A DNA stretch of 64,000 bases from Ceratothoa steindachneri (Eukaryota; Arthropoda; Malacostraca; Isopoda; Cymothoidae), in contig OZ018324.1 in the NCBI GenBank assembly GCA_963969495.1, positions 48,239,623 to 48,303,622 on the forward strand. Direction: 5' to 3'. The notes below the pieces were generated by a model. The model had not been told where the DNA came from. It did not search any database and saw only the letters and a list, made by a program, of their open reading frames with translations. The position numbers and the translations under genes are program-made. Within the stretch, counting starts at the first letter, position 1; every line of letters begins with the position of its first letter. Positions 22,998 to 35,089 of the stretch are shown one piece after another.

Positions 22998-24349
22998 TAC
23001 TTCCAGGCGTACCCCCTTTAGAAATAAGTCTGGTTCAGGGAAAACACCATGGTCTAGGCTAATCTAACATTTACCAATTTATCCATCAACTTTCAAACGC
23101 AGGAAGCTAGAGAGATTAGGGGGAAAGCGGCGGTGTTAGATTGATCTCTCCCCGGTTTGTGAATAGCAAGCACAGTAGCGATTCGTAAGGAGTCTGGGAG
23201 GATATCCTTTACCCAGATCCTTTGAACAAATCTAACAGAAAGGGCTCACCCAGATGTTCGAAGCATAGCATATTGGACATCGTCCGGACCAGGGGCAGTG
23301 TACACACACGAAGAGAGAGATGAACGCAACTCACTCAATGTAAACGTATCGTTGAAGGGGTCTTCACCTCTGGAGATAAAGTCCAGTTGGCTGCCTTCCG
23401 CCTTCCACGACATCACAACGCGCATTAAATCCTGATGGAACATCATTCCGGCTAGATAATGCGTAGAAATCGGTCGCGAAATAATCCGCCTAAGAGGCCA
23501 GCTCCAATATAGCGGTCTCATTCTCCTGGAGAACGGGAGGGGGGTCCTGCGAGAACTTGCCTTGAATCCTTATTACTAGCTTCCACACCTCTATTAGAGG
23601 CGTCTTTTCCAATAAGTGAAGACACTTATGCCCGCTGAGAAGAGCGGCGGGCGTGCTTCGAGACATACCGGAACCTAGCCCTAGCTCGACGAAATTTCCC
23701 AACAGTGAAATCGTTCGGGTACCGCTTATAGCGTTTGTAGGCTTAACGCTTCCGTTTGAGGGCCGTCTCACATTCGGCTGACCACCATGGAAGCGGTCGC
23801 GGTGAAAAACGGCTAGATGTTTTAGGAATAGTAGTTATGCCCATGGTTATGAGGTTGCCGGAGAAGAAATCAAAGGCCGTATTCAACGATCTATCTCCTC
23901 GACTGAGACAGAAAAATCAGTTAGTTCCTGAAATACGGACCATCGCACTCGCGCCAAGCTCTTCCTAAAATATATTTGAATGGCAAAGTGATCATTACCA
24001 TGAAGGTCACAGACTACCCTCCACCAAAATTCAGGCTGTGCATCCGGAGGACACAAAAATACCTCGAGACCGGAAAATGAAGCGGTTTTCTGGCAGTGAT
24101 GCGTAAACTCATCCACATTTAGAACACCTATCTCCAGCTCGTCTATCAGCTCGGCACGCATCGACTTAGGGAGCTTGTCAAGGTTGAACGTGGCGAAGAG
24201 TGTAGGAGTAGGCTTCGATGCCCCGCCCTGTTTTTTCATCACACTTTCGATTTTGATCGCTCCTTGATCGGCCAGTTCTAAGGTGATTTCATTAATGGAC
24301 TAGCCCACGTGTTCCCTTGCGCAATCCTCTCCTCTCACGAAGTTCATTT

Positions 24350-25561
24350 TAGAGTTTAGCGTCACATTCACCGGCGTGCCACTGTGTGTCCTAAAGGCAT
24401 TAATCATGCCTGCCTCGTTGGAATCCGACTCATTCGCCATAAGAAGGCTTTATTCCGAGAAACGGGTCACCTTGGGCTCTCTACTAATCATGCTAGGTAG
24501 TGCTCTCCTTTGATGGAATGTGTTGGCCTTGGCCAACACTGGAGAGAAAAACCAGAAAGCGTTTGAAGCCAGCGGGCTCGAAAGCGCCATGTAGTCTCTG
24601 AATGAGGGACCCTAACGTAATCGAAGCTCTTGCCATCTTGGTCTTTGTCTGGTCCTCCCCAGCTGGAAGAGCATCGAGGCTGGACGTGCTAATCTTGGCC
24701 TAGTCGCTTGCCGAAATGGCAGCGACCCCGTCCGTCCCAGAACCTACCGCGGATGCTGAAAAACCCTTAATATTTTTATTTTTTTCTTATTTTCTTTTGA
24801 GGAGAGTAGAGAGGGGGATAAACCTGCCTCTCTCCACCACTGGAGGGAGCACTTAGGCCAGATATACCAGCCTCAGCAACATCCTTCTCTGAAATGGAGA
24901 AGCTCTTGGCTGTCAAAGGGGCGCCAGCCCAGGGTAGAGGTACCTCTTCCTTATTTGAGAGTCCTCGGTGGCACGAGCCATCTGAGGAGAAGCTTGCACA
25001 CAGACGTACTGAGATTCTGTGCTTAGGACCGACCTCTAAGTGTCAAGCGCCGTGTGGCTAACCCCCTCAAGATATCAGGAATACCATTCGAGGTTCCTTT
25101 TTTCTTTTCTTTAGCCAGCTAACCGGCATCGGTCGAGTAAGATAGTGGGGCACGTACACTGATCCCCTGTAAACTGGAGATGCATGATTGCTGTACGTTA
25201 GGGGGCACATACCGAGGGCCTGGCTATCCCTTGCCCCCATAAGGGACACCTGCGCTGCTCTCTTAGCAGTCCACTGTGAAAGTCAGGTAGGGACTGCCTC
25301 TAATAAACAGATGGAGTCGTCTAATGGTGCCTCCAGAGAAGGGAGTCAGGGGGGAGTGTACCACACTCGTAGGTCTAGGAGAGGAGTAAGCATCCTCTTC
25401 GTTACAAGAATGTTAGAGGGAGTCCTGAGAAAGTGCACCCGGGTGGGGTAAGGGGCTCCTTTTCTGGAGCGGAGCTTAGACAGCGGCTCTGACGATGTTA
25501 AAGGGGTAAAAGGGTTGGGGTTTTTATCATTCTTCATGGCCACAAATCGAAATTTTACCAC
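24350..25561 (-). pseudogene. LINE ORF1 remnant (copy D)
   Basis: The most 5' open segment (25346-25561) starts MVKFRFVAMKND and is proline/serine-rich. It is followed by segments matching the ORF1 N-terminal region of copies E (18550-18800) and F (46960-47280), including the shared stretch around SEKD. Further on, the DNA near 24380-24560 matches the ORF1 core of copy C. No intact zinc knuckle is visible. Frame breaks occur every 100-200 bases. The copy begins about 43 bases from a (TA)n tract. Confidence 0.6.
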
Positions 25562-25599
25562 TCCTGCCCATGACGGCCAACACTAACCCCAACAAGGGA

Positions 25600-25603
<4 letters not shown>

Positions 25604-25683
<80 letters not shown>
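25604..25683. repeat. (TA)n microsatellite, about 80 bases
   Basis: Uninterrupted AT dinucleotide run just upstream of the 5' end of LINE copy D. Confidence 0.97.
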
Positions 25684-25686
<3 letters not shown>

Positions 25687-28353
25687 AGGTAGACGATGTT
25701 TTTTCTTGGGAAAATTTTAAAAAGTGCTTTTGTGTGTGTGGGGGGGGGGAAGGGGTTAGACTATTGTAATCGCATCATATTGTATTATATATCACTTTTA
25801 AGGTCATTTCGAAATTGGAGGCTTCGCCCCCAATACCCCCACTTAATTGGGGGAGGGGTTGCAATCCCCCATAATAAAAAACTCGTAATATTCCTAATTC
25901 GGTAGCCTAACATTAGATTCGAATTCAAAAGGTAATTGCTAAAGGTCGTTAGGCCTCTAGTTTTCTACCGCGTTCCTTGATTTCAAATATATAAGCCTCA
26001 CCCCCGAATGCTAATTAAATCAATCATATTTTCTTAAAAAATGATTAATATGAAATGTCCATATCATATTTTAATTCAGAAAAAAAATCACTTCTAGTGA
26101 TATATAATACACAATAATGTGATTCAAAATTCATTGCGCCAATCTATTTTTCACCATTTCATCATAATTAGAAATTTGCCCACATTAGGAATTGAAGAAG
26201 CTCTATAGAGTATATTTACGATATACACTATATAGCATTTGTGATTTTTTAAAAAAAAATAGATATATTTATAACAAAGCGCCCACAAAATTCGAGGGTG
26301 GGTGTAGAAGGATACTCTTTTTTGCCCGTGCTTCGCAACGCTTATCACGTTGCAGAAAGCTACGTGGGTAGACAAACCCCACGTGTCCGAGAGTCACATG
26401 ACGAAGCAAGCTCAGATACGCCCCCCTCACCTCGCATCATACCATCCAAATGAGTGTGGAGAACGTCCACCACGCGGTCGGGAAATCCAGCAGTTTTTCC
26501 CGCGGAGATAGAGAGAGAGAGAGAGGGATAAAAGAACTGTTTGTCGCCAATAGTTGGCGCCTCGAGCTGCCCCATGGAAATTCCCCAAATTGGGAGATAT
26601 TTCCCATCTGCCACTTGATGAAGCTGAATATTTAATCCGCTTTCCCTCCTGGGAAGAGCAGTAAAGACAAGGCTCGCTCGCAGAGGACATCACTCGTCCC
26701 AAGTCGGTGTGTACCTAGTCGAAGCCTGGACATTCTCTCCCTAGTAAGGATCCACGGTCAAACGCAAGCCTCTGCCCCCGCTGTCATCTGAAGCAGCTGC
26801 GCCGGAGTACTCCTTCGAGTCCTCGAAGCACCCAGCCCCGTCGAAGTTACCAAGAATCACTCAGCATTCCAGCTCCCTCCTCAATCACCAGCTAAGGTTA
26901 TAACTTACGCCTTCACAGCCTCGGAAGTAAGGTGCCGACCATACCCTTCCTTCCCACTCTTCTCCTGACGAGGATTCCTCCTTTGAAGATGCCGACAAGA
27001 TCGTCTCGCCGAGCCCCTACTTTTCCCTCAAGTCTCCTGTGAAGTCACCGTTGTCCTCCGACCCGTAAGTCCCTTTTCCCCTTTTATCTAGTGAGCTCAT
27101 TTGGATCTGAGCAGGTAATTTTAAACTAATTAATTGAATTTAGATTTTCCCACCGGTAACGCTAAATCATTAGCCAGTCATTAATTTCCCTTTATATCAT
27201 TTTGATTCATTTTAATTTGTAAATAAAATTTATATTTTCTTATGTTTATTTTTAATTAACCTGAACGTTACTCTCGGCCTAGTTATTCAAATCTCGCCAA
27301 CCTCGAACTCGACCTGATTAGTTAAGTGAATTGACCCCACGTCTCAACCTGACCTTTATAAGCTGCACATCAACGTAGCATTCAGTCTTTGGATGGTTCG
27401 CTTTAATAGCCTGAGTTCTCCCCCTTAATACTAATAATATATATTGTATTGGATAGTCGGCTATACCACGACAGTGGGCATTAACCCGTCGCCTTTGATT
27501 GGCCCCGGCTGTTATCAATGGGCGGAGTAGTATACGCATTCTCCGCCACCCCTTGAGAAAATCCGGACCAAATCCTACACGTGGCGTGGTATGCAGGTCG
27601 GACTGATGGATCAAGCTTGGTGACCAGCTTTTGAGCGGTTAGGGTCACTACGCCTAATATCTTGTCGAAGGAGTATTCGGTTTCGTTAACCATGTTCGGA
27701 GCAGCTCCACACCAAAAGCGGTAGACAAAAGGTGATTGCAAAGGGAGGGACGACGAAAGAGCAGTGGCAAGATGGAGCAGAGTTGGTACAGGACGGAAAT
27801 TAGCGGTTAGCGAAGGAAGGAAGAGAGGCTAAGCTGAGTCCAGTCAGCACAGCGGCCAGAGAAACGCATCACCGTGACTCTTACGGGGGCTACAGGAAAA
27901 ATTAATAAAATGTACAAAAAATGATTATAGTAAAGTAAATAATAATAAATAAGTTAAAGTTTGCACAAGTCCTAGTCCTTGTAATTCTTTCCCATATAAG
28001 GGATATCCCTTGTATATGGGATCCACCTTGTCGCTCTCAACTTCCGGGTGAGTAAAAATCTCCTCTATTTTCCGATGTCAGCTCTCCCCACAGGGGAGGG
28101 ATGATCGAGACCTTAACCCACACTCTACAGTCCCCTCAAAGTAACTATGGTTCCTACTTTGGAGTGACAGTGTTTGTTTGAACGATCTCAATTTGGGATA
28201 CCGCGAATACATTCCCGCAAAGGGTTGACAAACTTTTGCTATTTAAGGTTATTCTTCCGGGACCTCTTCTGCTCTTTATTCATCATCCCTTTTTCATTCA
28301 TCCCCCCCTTCTTTAGCCGTCCTCTTGTATGATTGCGTCGCAGCAGCCCTTAC
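25684..28353. other. 2.7 kb without recognised genes, presumed intron or flank of the channel gene
   Basis: 26450-27070 is GC-richer and has a short (GA)n run near 26510. Its composition suggests an LTR or an old untranslated exon, but no frame is convincing. Minus-strand frames at 27318-27741 read like ordinary protein with one overlap, and I do not recognise them. On the strand of the channel exon this stretch lies 3' of the exon's donor site, so at least its first part should be intron. The next coding block of the channel was looked for here and not found. Confidence 0.5.
27991..28020. repeat. 30-base near-perfect palindrome
   Basis: The left half CCCATATAAGGGAT pairs with ATCCCTTGTATATGGG, giving 14 base pairs and one 2-base bulge. 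It lies about 335 bases downstream of the channel exon in transcript sense. Confidence 0.85.
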
Positions 28354-28491
28354 CTGCAGTGCCCATATTTAATATGGAAATCTCGCCAAAATAGGAGCCC
28401 GCCTTGAGGGTGGCTAGCATTGTTTTGCCGTTGTCGGCCACTACCTGGAGGCGGCCTCGGTTCACGATATACATCTCCTTCCCAACCTCGC
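28354..28491 (-). CDS. single intact exon of a cyclic nucleotide-gated cation channel (cNMP-binding domain)
   Basis: Read on the minus strand, this is a 138-base open exon encoding 46 codons with no stop. The acceptor is a pyrimidine-rich tract ending CCCTTTGCAG before GCGAGG. The donor is CTGCAG followed by GTAAGG. Both introns are phase 1, so the exon is symmetric. Completed by the split glycine, it reads [19 protein letters not shown], then [19 protein letters not shown]. This is the heart of a cyclic nucleotide-binding domain: the beta-roll and the phosphate-binding cassette with FGEIS, whose glutamate contacts the ribose of the bound nucleotide. In CNG channels this domain sits C-terminal to the pore and opens it on cGMP/cAMP binding. 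GKEMYIV and ILNMG favour the CNG family (arthropod CNG-like/beta type) over kinases or HCN channels. Codon use is GC-richer than the surroundings. Neighbouring exons were not found in the window. Confidence 0.88.
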
Positions 28492-28535
28492 CTGCAAAGG
28501 GGTAGAAGGAACCTCATTAAAAAAAATTAGGAGCC

Positions 28536-28655
28536 CAGCTTTGCTCATTTGAAGAATAAGGGTTTGTTTTTTCTCATTTGAAGAATAAGGATACAAGTTT
28601 TGCTAATTTTAAGAATATGGGCACAATTTTTACTCATTTAAAGAACAGGGATACC
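28536..28655. repeat. minisatellite, about 31-bp unit, short block
   Basis: About four units of the form TTTGCTCATTTGAAGAATAA plus GGGTACAAG. They begin about 45 bases upstream of the channel exon's acceptor in transcript sense. The larger block of the same unit is at 29098-29650. Confidence 0.88.
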
Positions 28656-29097
28656 AGGTAATGACTTCGCCATTACCCCTGTAGGGGGGGAGCTTGCGCT
28701 TCACTACTAAGATTAAAATTTAAAATATATTAAAAAACAGCCATGGTTAAATTTTTATAAATTTTCTGAACTTCGCCAATTATAATAATTTTAAAAAGGA
28801 ACTCTAAACTAAATTTCTTCCCCTTTCAAAATAGCACGTTGCTAAAATATAGTTATAGAAGAAGATATATAAAAATAAATTTTCTGAACTTCACCATTTG
28901 TAATTCTTTGGGTTTTAAAAAATTCCCCAAATTTCGACACTTATATTTATTTTTGAACTTCACCATTTTGTTTTTTTGATATTATAAAAGAATTATTACA
29001 AATAACTTTGATAAAAAACATGTCATAACCAAATTAAGCTGAAATTATTATTCAAATACTCAAAAAAATACCATTCTTAAATTATAGAGTTAGTGAT
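28656..29097. other. AT-rich stretch with dispersed AAATTTTCTGAACTTCRCCA copies
   Basis: The segment TTTTCTGAACTTCGCCA recurs near 28760, 28880 and 28955 with AT-rich DNA between. No gene seen. Confidence 0.6.
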
Positions 29098-29650
29098 GAC
29101 AAGTTTTGCTCACTTTAAGAATATGGGTACAATTTTTACTCATTTGAAGGATATGGGTATATGATTTGCTCATTTGAAAAATAAGGGTAAAACTTTGACT
29201 ATTTAAAGAATAAAGATACAGTTTAATAATTTGACGAATATGAGTCTCCGATTTTCTAATTTGAAGATAGGTATCCAAAGTTTGCTCATTTGAACAAAAT
29301 TGGACAAAATTTGCTCATTTGCAGAATAAGGGTAGAGATTTTGCCCATTTGGAGAAAGACGTGGAGGGTATGCTTATTTGAAGAATGGGGGTACAAGATT
29401 ATCTCATTTGAAGAATAGGGATAAAACTTGTGCTCATGTAAAGAATATAGAAAGGTTTTGATTATTTCAAGAATAAGGGTCAAAGGTTTGCTGATTTAAA
29501 GAATAGGGCGACAAGGTTTGCTCACTTGAAGAATAGTCGTCCAAGTTTTGCCATTATGAAGATTAGGAATACAAGTTTTTTATTTGAGAATATAGTTACA
29601 AGTTTTGCTCTTTTAAGAATAAATGAACAATATTTTTTCATTTGATGAAT
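29098..29650. repeat. minisatellite, about 31-bp unit, main block
   Basis: About 17 diverged units of TTTGCTCATTTGAAGAATAA plus GGGTACAAG, continuing the shorter block near 28.55 kb. The array lies in the presumed upstream intron of the channel gene. Confidence 0.9.
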
Positions 29651-29667
29651 GATGATATACGTTGCCA

Positions 29668-30131
29668 GGGAGAGAGAAAGGCGAGAGAGAGAGATTGAGA
29701 GAGCCAAAAAGAGAGACCAGTGAGCATGAGCGTGTACAAAAGAAAGGCATAGAAAGATAAAGAAAGACATACATACACAGAAATAAGCAGAAAAAGAGCG
29801 AACCTTAGAGAAAGAGAGTCTAATAGAGATTGAGTCTGAGGCAGTCTGAAAGAACCTATGAGAGAGAGATTTAGAGAAAGAGATCCTGAGAGAGGCAGTT
29901 TAAAGGAGAGAGTGATATAGTCTGAGTGAGAACTATAAGTAGCTACAAGGATAAGAAGTACCCTAGAAGACTTTACGGTCCATTCAGAGAGGGCATCTTT
30001 TGACTAGCAGTCGAGAGAGAGAAAGAGAGCCAGAGAAACAAAGGAAGAAAATAGAGAGCGATAGTTGGTGAGAGAGCAACAAAGAGAGGCTGGAGAGTGA
30101 GCCACAGAGAGAAAAAGCCAGAGGGAGAAAA
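29668..30131. repeat. AG-rich low-complexity tract
   Basis: Dominated by GAGAGA and AAAGAGAG runs with short interruptions. It contains the left motif of the unnamed dispersed repeat at 29957-30010. Minus-strand open frames are low-complexity and not credible genes. Confidence 0.85.
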
Positions 30132-30199
30132 CAAGAAAGACTGGTGGATAGCTTTAACCTTTCTTCTCAATTCTACTGTAGAGGTATAATAAGAGATTA

Positions 30200-30261
<62 letters not shown>

Positions 30262-31426
30262 CTAGTCTAAGGAAATAATAACTAAAGACATCTGGGTTTA
30301 GCTTTGCCCCTTCGATGTTCTCCGGTAAAATAGGAGAACGGGCAAAAGGGTAAGTGATACGAGACTGATTCCTGACCTCAGCTCAAAAGGCAGGCACTTC
30401 GAGGGTGTACTTATAAACAACCTATTCAAAAGTGCAAACTGCTGATCTCGTATTACCCCCTCTCCGAGCCACAAGACGCAAAAGTGCGGGAGACCAACCT
30501 GAGGTCCCACCTTGCGAGCCCTCCCCCCCCCCCTCCACCTCCCTACCCACCTCAGCGGGAGTAATTTGGGTATATAACAGAATGACCCGTGTAAACCAGG
30601 CTTTTGTTCGTTCTAACGGAGGAGACAAGTAAGTCACCGGTTGAGAGATTTTTCGAGTTCGAGAAAGAAGCAGAAAAATCACCGGTAGAAAGTTTTCTGC
30701 AAGTTAAGGAGAACTTTGCAGTCCTTGTACGAAACCAGATCGTACCAAGGAAGCTCGGCGCCGCTCGAGCCCCCAAGAGATTTAGTATCAAGCTAGCCAG
30801 TTTGAGGACTCTAAATCTTACTCTATCTGAGTTGGACAAACCCCAACTAGATAGAAAAAAATAAAAAGAAGACAACGATTTCATCTTGTCCGGAAGCAAA
30901 GTGGAAGGGCTAAGTTTTAGTTGAAGTCGCCTCTACCCAGGATCCCTCGTGACGTCACCCGTCAACTCGCCAGGCAAGTCAACGAACGCCATCTAGCGAA
31001 CAAACACCCAACTACGATCAAAAATCTCCGAAGATAGTCTAACTGGTCGCGAGTATTTAATCTCCATTACCTTATGTGAGTAAAGAATAATCCTTTTGTT
31101 TATGTCCACGTGCATAATAATTAATTTAGTGGATGTCTGGCCAAAGACAACGATACTAACTTAAAAATTGTTCCCCTCATAAAATTTTATCTCGAAGTGA
31201 GCTGCGAGAGCTCACCCAGTAATCCCATTTTCTTTTTTTAAGTGTATTAGATCTGTATTTATTGTATCTTATTTAGAGAGATGGGTTATGTTCATTAAAT
31301 TCTATTTTTCTTTAGTAAATGCACTGTTTTAATTATCCCTGAACGAGTTGAAGTGGCAATATTTGATAAAGTCAAGAAAGAAACCCAGTTCATTCATTCA
31401 CTAGAATAAAAATAAAGATTAGCACT
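29957..31426 (+). repeat. unnamed LTR-like dispersed repeat, copy 1
   Basis: The left limit has AAGTACCCTA, then ACTTTACGGTCCATTCA. The right limit has GTTGAAGTGGC and ends ATTAGCACTCTTAGA. Both limits recur in the same order and orientation at 36434-38172. Inside are a TATATAA at 30571, a palindromic CRE-like TGACGTCA at 30950 and C-rich tracts, which look like promoter DNA. The middle parts of the two copies are only weakly alike by eye. LTR identity is an inference; no TG...CA ends or target duplications were recognised. Confidence 0.45.
30201..30258. repeat. (TA)n microsatellite, about 58 bases
   Basis: Uninterrupted TA dinucleotide run. Confidence 0.95.
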
Positions 31427-31499
31427 CTTAGAGACCGATCCTCAAGCGATCACCGAGGCACGAACCTACTCCTCAATTTAAAGTTATTTGGTTTATTCA

Positions 31500-32993
<1,494 letters not shown>

Positions 32994-33013
32994 ACGCACA
33001 CACACACAAACAT

Positions 33014-33098
<85 letters not shown>
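32994..33098. repeat. (CA)n followed by (TA)n microsatellite
   Basis: CACACACA with ACATACAC variants to about 33022, then pure TA to the mariner boundary at 33098. Confidence 0.96.
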
Positions 33099-33102
<4 letters not shown>

Positions 33103-33174
33103 GTTGAGGAATAAGTTCTTGCGGTTTTATCAAATTTCTTCTTCACCATTAACAATTTTAGAAAAACTTAATTT

Positions 33175-34240
33175 TTAATTGATAACAATATGCAGTTTAA
33201 TCACTAATCCGTTGTTATTTACAACTTCTTCCCAACGTTCAACTAGTTTTTCGATGCTTCTGCAATAAAAATCTCTGGATTTTGACTCGAAGAATTCGTA
33301 TAACCAGGTTCTTAATTCCACATCAGTATTGAACGAAACTCCGCGCAAATTGTTGGAGAGTGATCGGAACAGATGGAAATCCGATGAAGCCAAGTCTTGC
33401 GAATATGGAGGAGGCAAAAGGATTTCCCAATTAAGCGTTTGGATTACGTCTTTTGTCATATTGGCAATGTGAGGACGAGCATTGTCGTGTTACAGAAGGA
33501 CTCCATAACGTTGATGAGGTCGCTTTTCACGAATAGCTTCGGCGAGTCGATACATTTGTTGAACGTAGATTTCTGCAATGACAATCTCGTTGTTCGCAAG
33601 GAGCTCATAAAGAATGATGCCTTCACAACCCCACCACACACACAACATCGTCTTCCGTGGATGAAGTCCTTGCTTTAATCGCGGAAGTGTTTTTTTTTTA
33701 TTGGGGCTAAGCCATTTTTTTTTTATGGTTCATGTTAACATAAACCTAACACCTTTCGTAGCCAGTGATGATGCGGTGAAGAAATATGTCCTTATATCCA
33801 CAAGTAGCTTTGTGACGAGCAAGCAAACCTTCAGCAATCGTGGAGCGTTAAAGTTTGTTGTTTCGCTCAAGGCGTGCAGAACCCATGCACCGAGTTTTTG
33901 AACTTTCCCCATCGAATGAAGGTGATTCACTACAGTTTTCTGATCACATGCCAAATGTACAGCCAATTCTCTAGTCGATTGACAAGGATTTTCATGAAGA
34001 AGGTTATTCAATCGATCTTAATGGGGCGACCAGAACGTTCTTCGCCATTAAGATTGAAATGACCGTTTTGGAAACTTGAAAGCCAGCATTGAGCTGTCCT
34101 TTCTGATAAAGCATTTTCTCCGTACACAGCACAAATAGCGCGACGAGCTTTGGCTGCCTTTGCATTGTTCCCGTCTCAATTGAAAATGAATAACTAGTGT
34201 CGAAAATGCGCCTTTCTTTCAACTTGACATTCCATTTTTA
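33175..34240 (-). pseudogene. mariner transposase, D,D34D type, frameshifted
   Basis: Minus-strand pieces appear in family order. At about 34190-34040 is a helix-turn-helix block (ICAVYGENALSERTAQCW, then GEERSGRP). At 34011-33880 is NPCQSTRELAVHLACDQKT with HSMGKVQKLGAWV. At about 33500-33360 is DNARPHIANMTK, leading to PPYSQDLASSDFHLFRSL. Between the aspartate of DNARPH and that of SSDFHLF I count 34 residues, the D34D spacing of mariner. The C-terminus (33175-33300) ends WEEVVNNNG. The first catalytic aspartate region is not preserved in frame. At least three frameshifts make it inactive. Family transposases are about 345 residues, which the span accommodates. Confidence 0.88.
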
Positions 34241-34274
34241 GGGTACAGAACAAAAATTAAATTAACAACTTTTA

Positions 34275-34303
34275 AATAAACCGCAATGACTTATTACTCA
34301 ACT
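34275..34303 (-). repeat. internal second mariner 5' terminal repeat
   Basis: Complemented, this reads AGTTGAGTAATAAGTCATTG then CGG. It resembles the mariner ends at 33099 and 34480 but has its own substitutions. It lies upstream of the transposase start, 177 bases inside the outer end. Confidence 0.8.
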
Positions 34304-34480
34304 TCAAGACGTAGCCTAAGCAAAGGCCTAATAGTATACGCTGTTAAGAGACGTAGCTTAACCTTTGCAAATTTTGCTCTCATTATTTATTATTGTTTCT
34401 TAATATGTGCACAAATCACGTCAACAAAACCTAAATCAACACAACATTAAAAAAACGCAAGAACTTATTCCTCAACCTAA

Positions 34481-35089
34481 TATATACAGAAACAAGAACC
34501 AGCAAAGACCCTAAGATCCGCTCAAGGCCAGTCCGCTTACAGAAAATGTTAACTACCACATTCTAACCTTAGTTTATCATGCTTTTTTTACATACTGTTT
34601 TTTTTGTTTTGTTTTTAACCATTTCAACTCTGCAGCACACACTTATCTACATGTGCATCCTTCGTATATATATATATATTTTTACATGATTTTTAAAAAT
34701 ATTTCTATTCTACTGTACACACTTATCTACATGTGTATCATTTGACCTTTCTTTACATGCATCTTCTTATTATTTTTTTACGGTACACACTTATCTACAT
34801 GTGTACCCTTGACATGCTGATTCAGCTATCCTTCAAATACACGAACACGCTTCTTCGAACCAGGAGGAGGCGGGGTGCTGCTAGCGATGAAAATAATATA
34901 CTTATAGGAGAGACAGAAAAAGAAAAGGAGAATTCACATTCACTCCATGCACGGAGGCGTCGCTGGATCTTTTTATTGCTCATTTCATTTTTTTTTTCCA
35001 ACTTATTATTTCATATGGCGTATTCTTCTATGCGCCTACTACGTTATTTTTATACTATTGAAGTACTCATCAAGTCGGTTTTCGAACAT
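34481..35089. other. AT-rich stretch with three ACACTTATCTACATGTGTAY copies
   Basis: Copies lie near 34636, 34718 and 34787 with AT-rich spacers of about 50-60 bases. A plus-strand open frame across 34733-35200 starts in these repeats and ends antisense to a CR1 element, so I do not call it a gene. Confidence 0.6.

Larger units (their letters stand above)
21668..25561 (-). mobile_element. I-like LINE copy D, all domains represented, internally deleted
   Basis: Read on the minus strand, ORF1 runs from about 25561 to 24350, endonuclease from about 24242 to 23883, and reverse transcriptase from about 23770 to 22900. RNase H runs from about 22650 to 22250 and the C-terminal zinc finger from about 22140 to 21900. 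The 3' tail ends near 21668 with the family end TAGCCTAGTAGTAGGC. Inside the reverse transcriptase the sequence jumps at about 23055 from the NVRLA block to the block preceding FLRLVIDQRLAWEAHI. This removes roughly 570 bases, including the catalytic YVDD. Its 3' end abuts truncated copy E tail to tail. Confidence 0.8.
33099..34480 (-). mobile_element. mariner element (Tc1/mariner superfamily), ~1.38 kb
   Basis: The left end reads TTGGGTTGAGGAATAAGTTC at 33099. The right end, complemented from 34480, reads TTAGGTTGAGGAATAAGTTC, so the termini are near-identical inverted repeats of about 27 bases. Each is flanked by TA, the mariner target duplication. The left TA is the last unit of the (TA)n microsatellite. 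A second right-end-like inverted repeat lies inside at 34275-34303. The transposase lies on the minus strand and is broken. Confidence 0.9.

Noticed and set aside
18220..25561. Copy D inserted inside copy E (simple nesting)
   Set aside because: The missing 3' part of E is not found on the far side of D.
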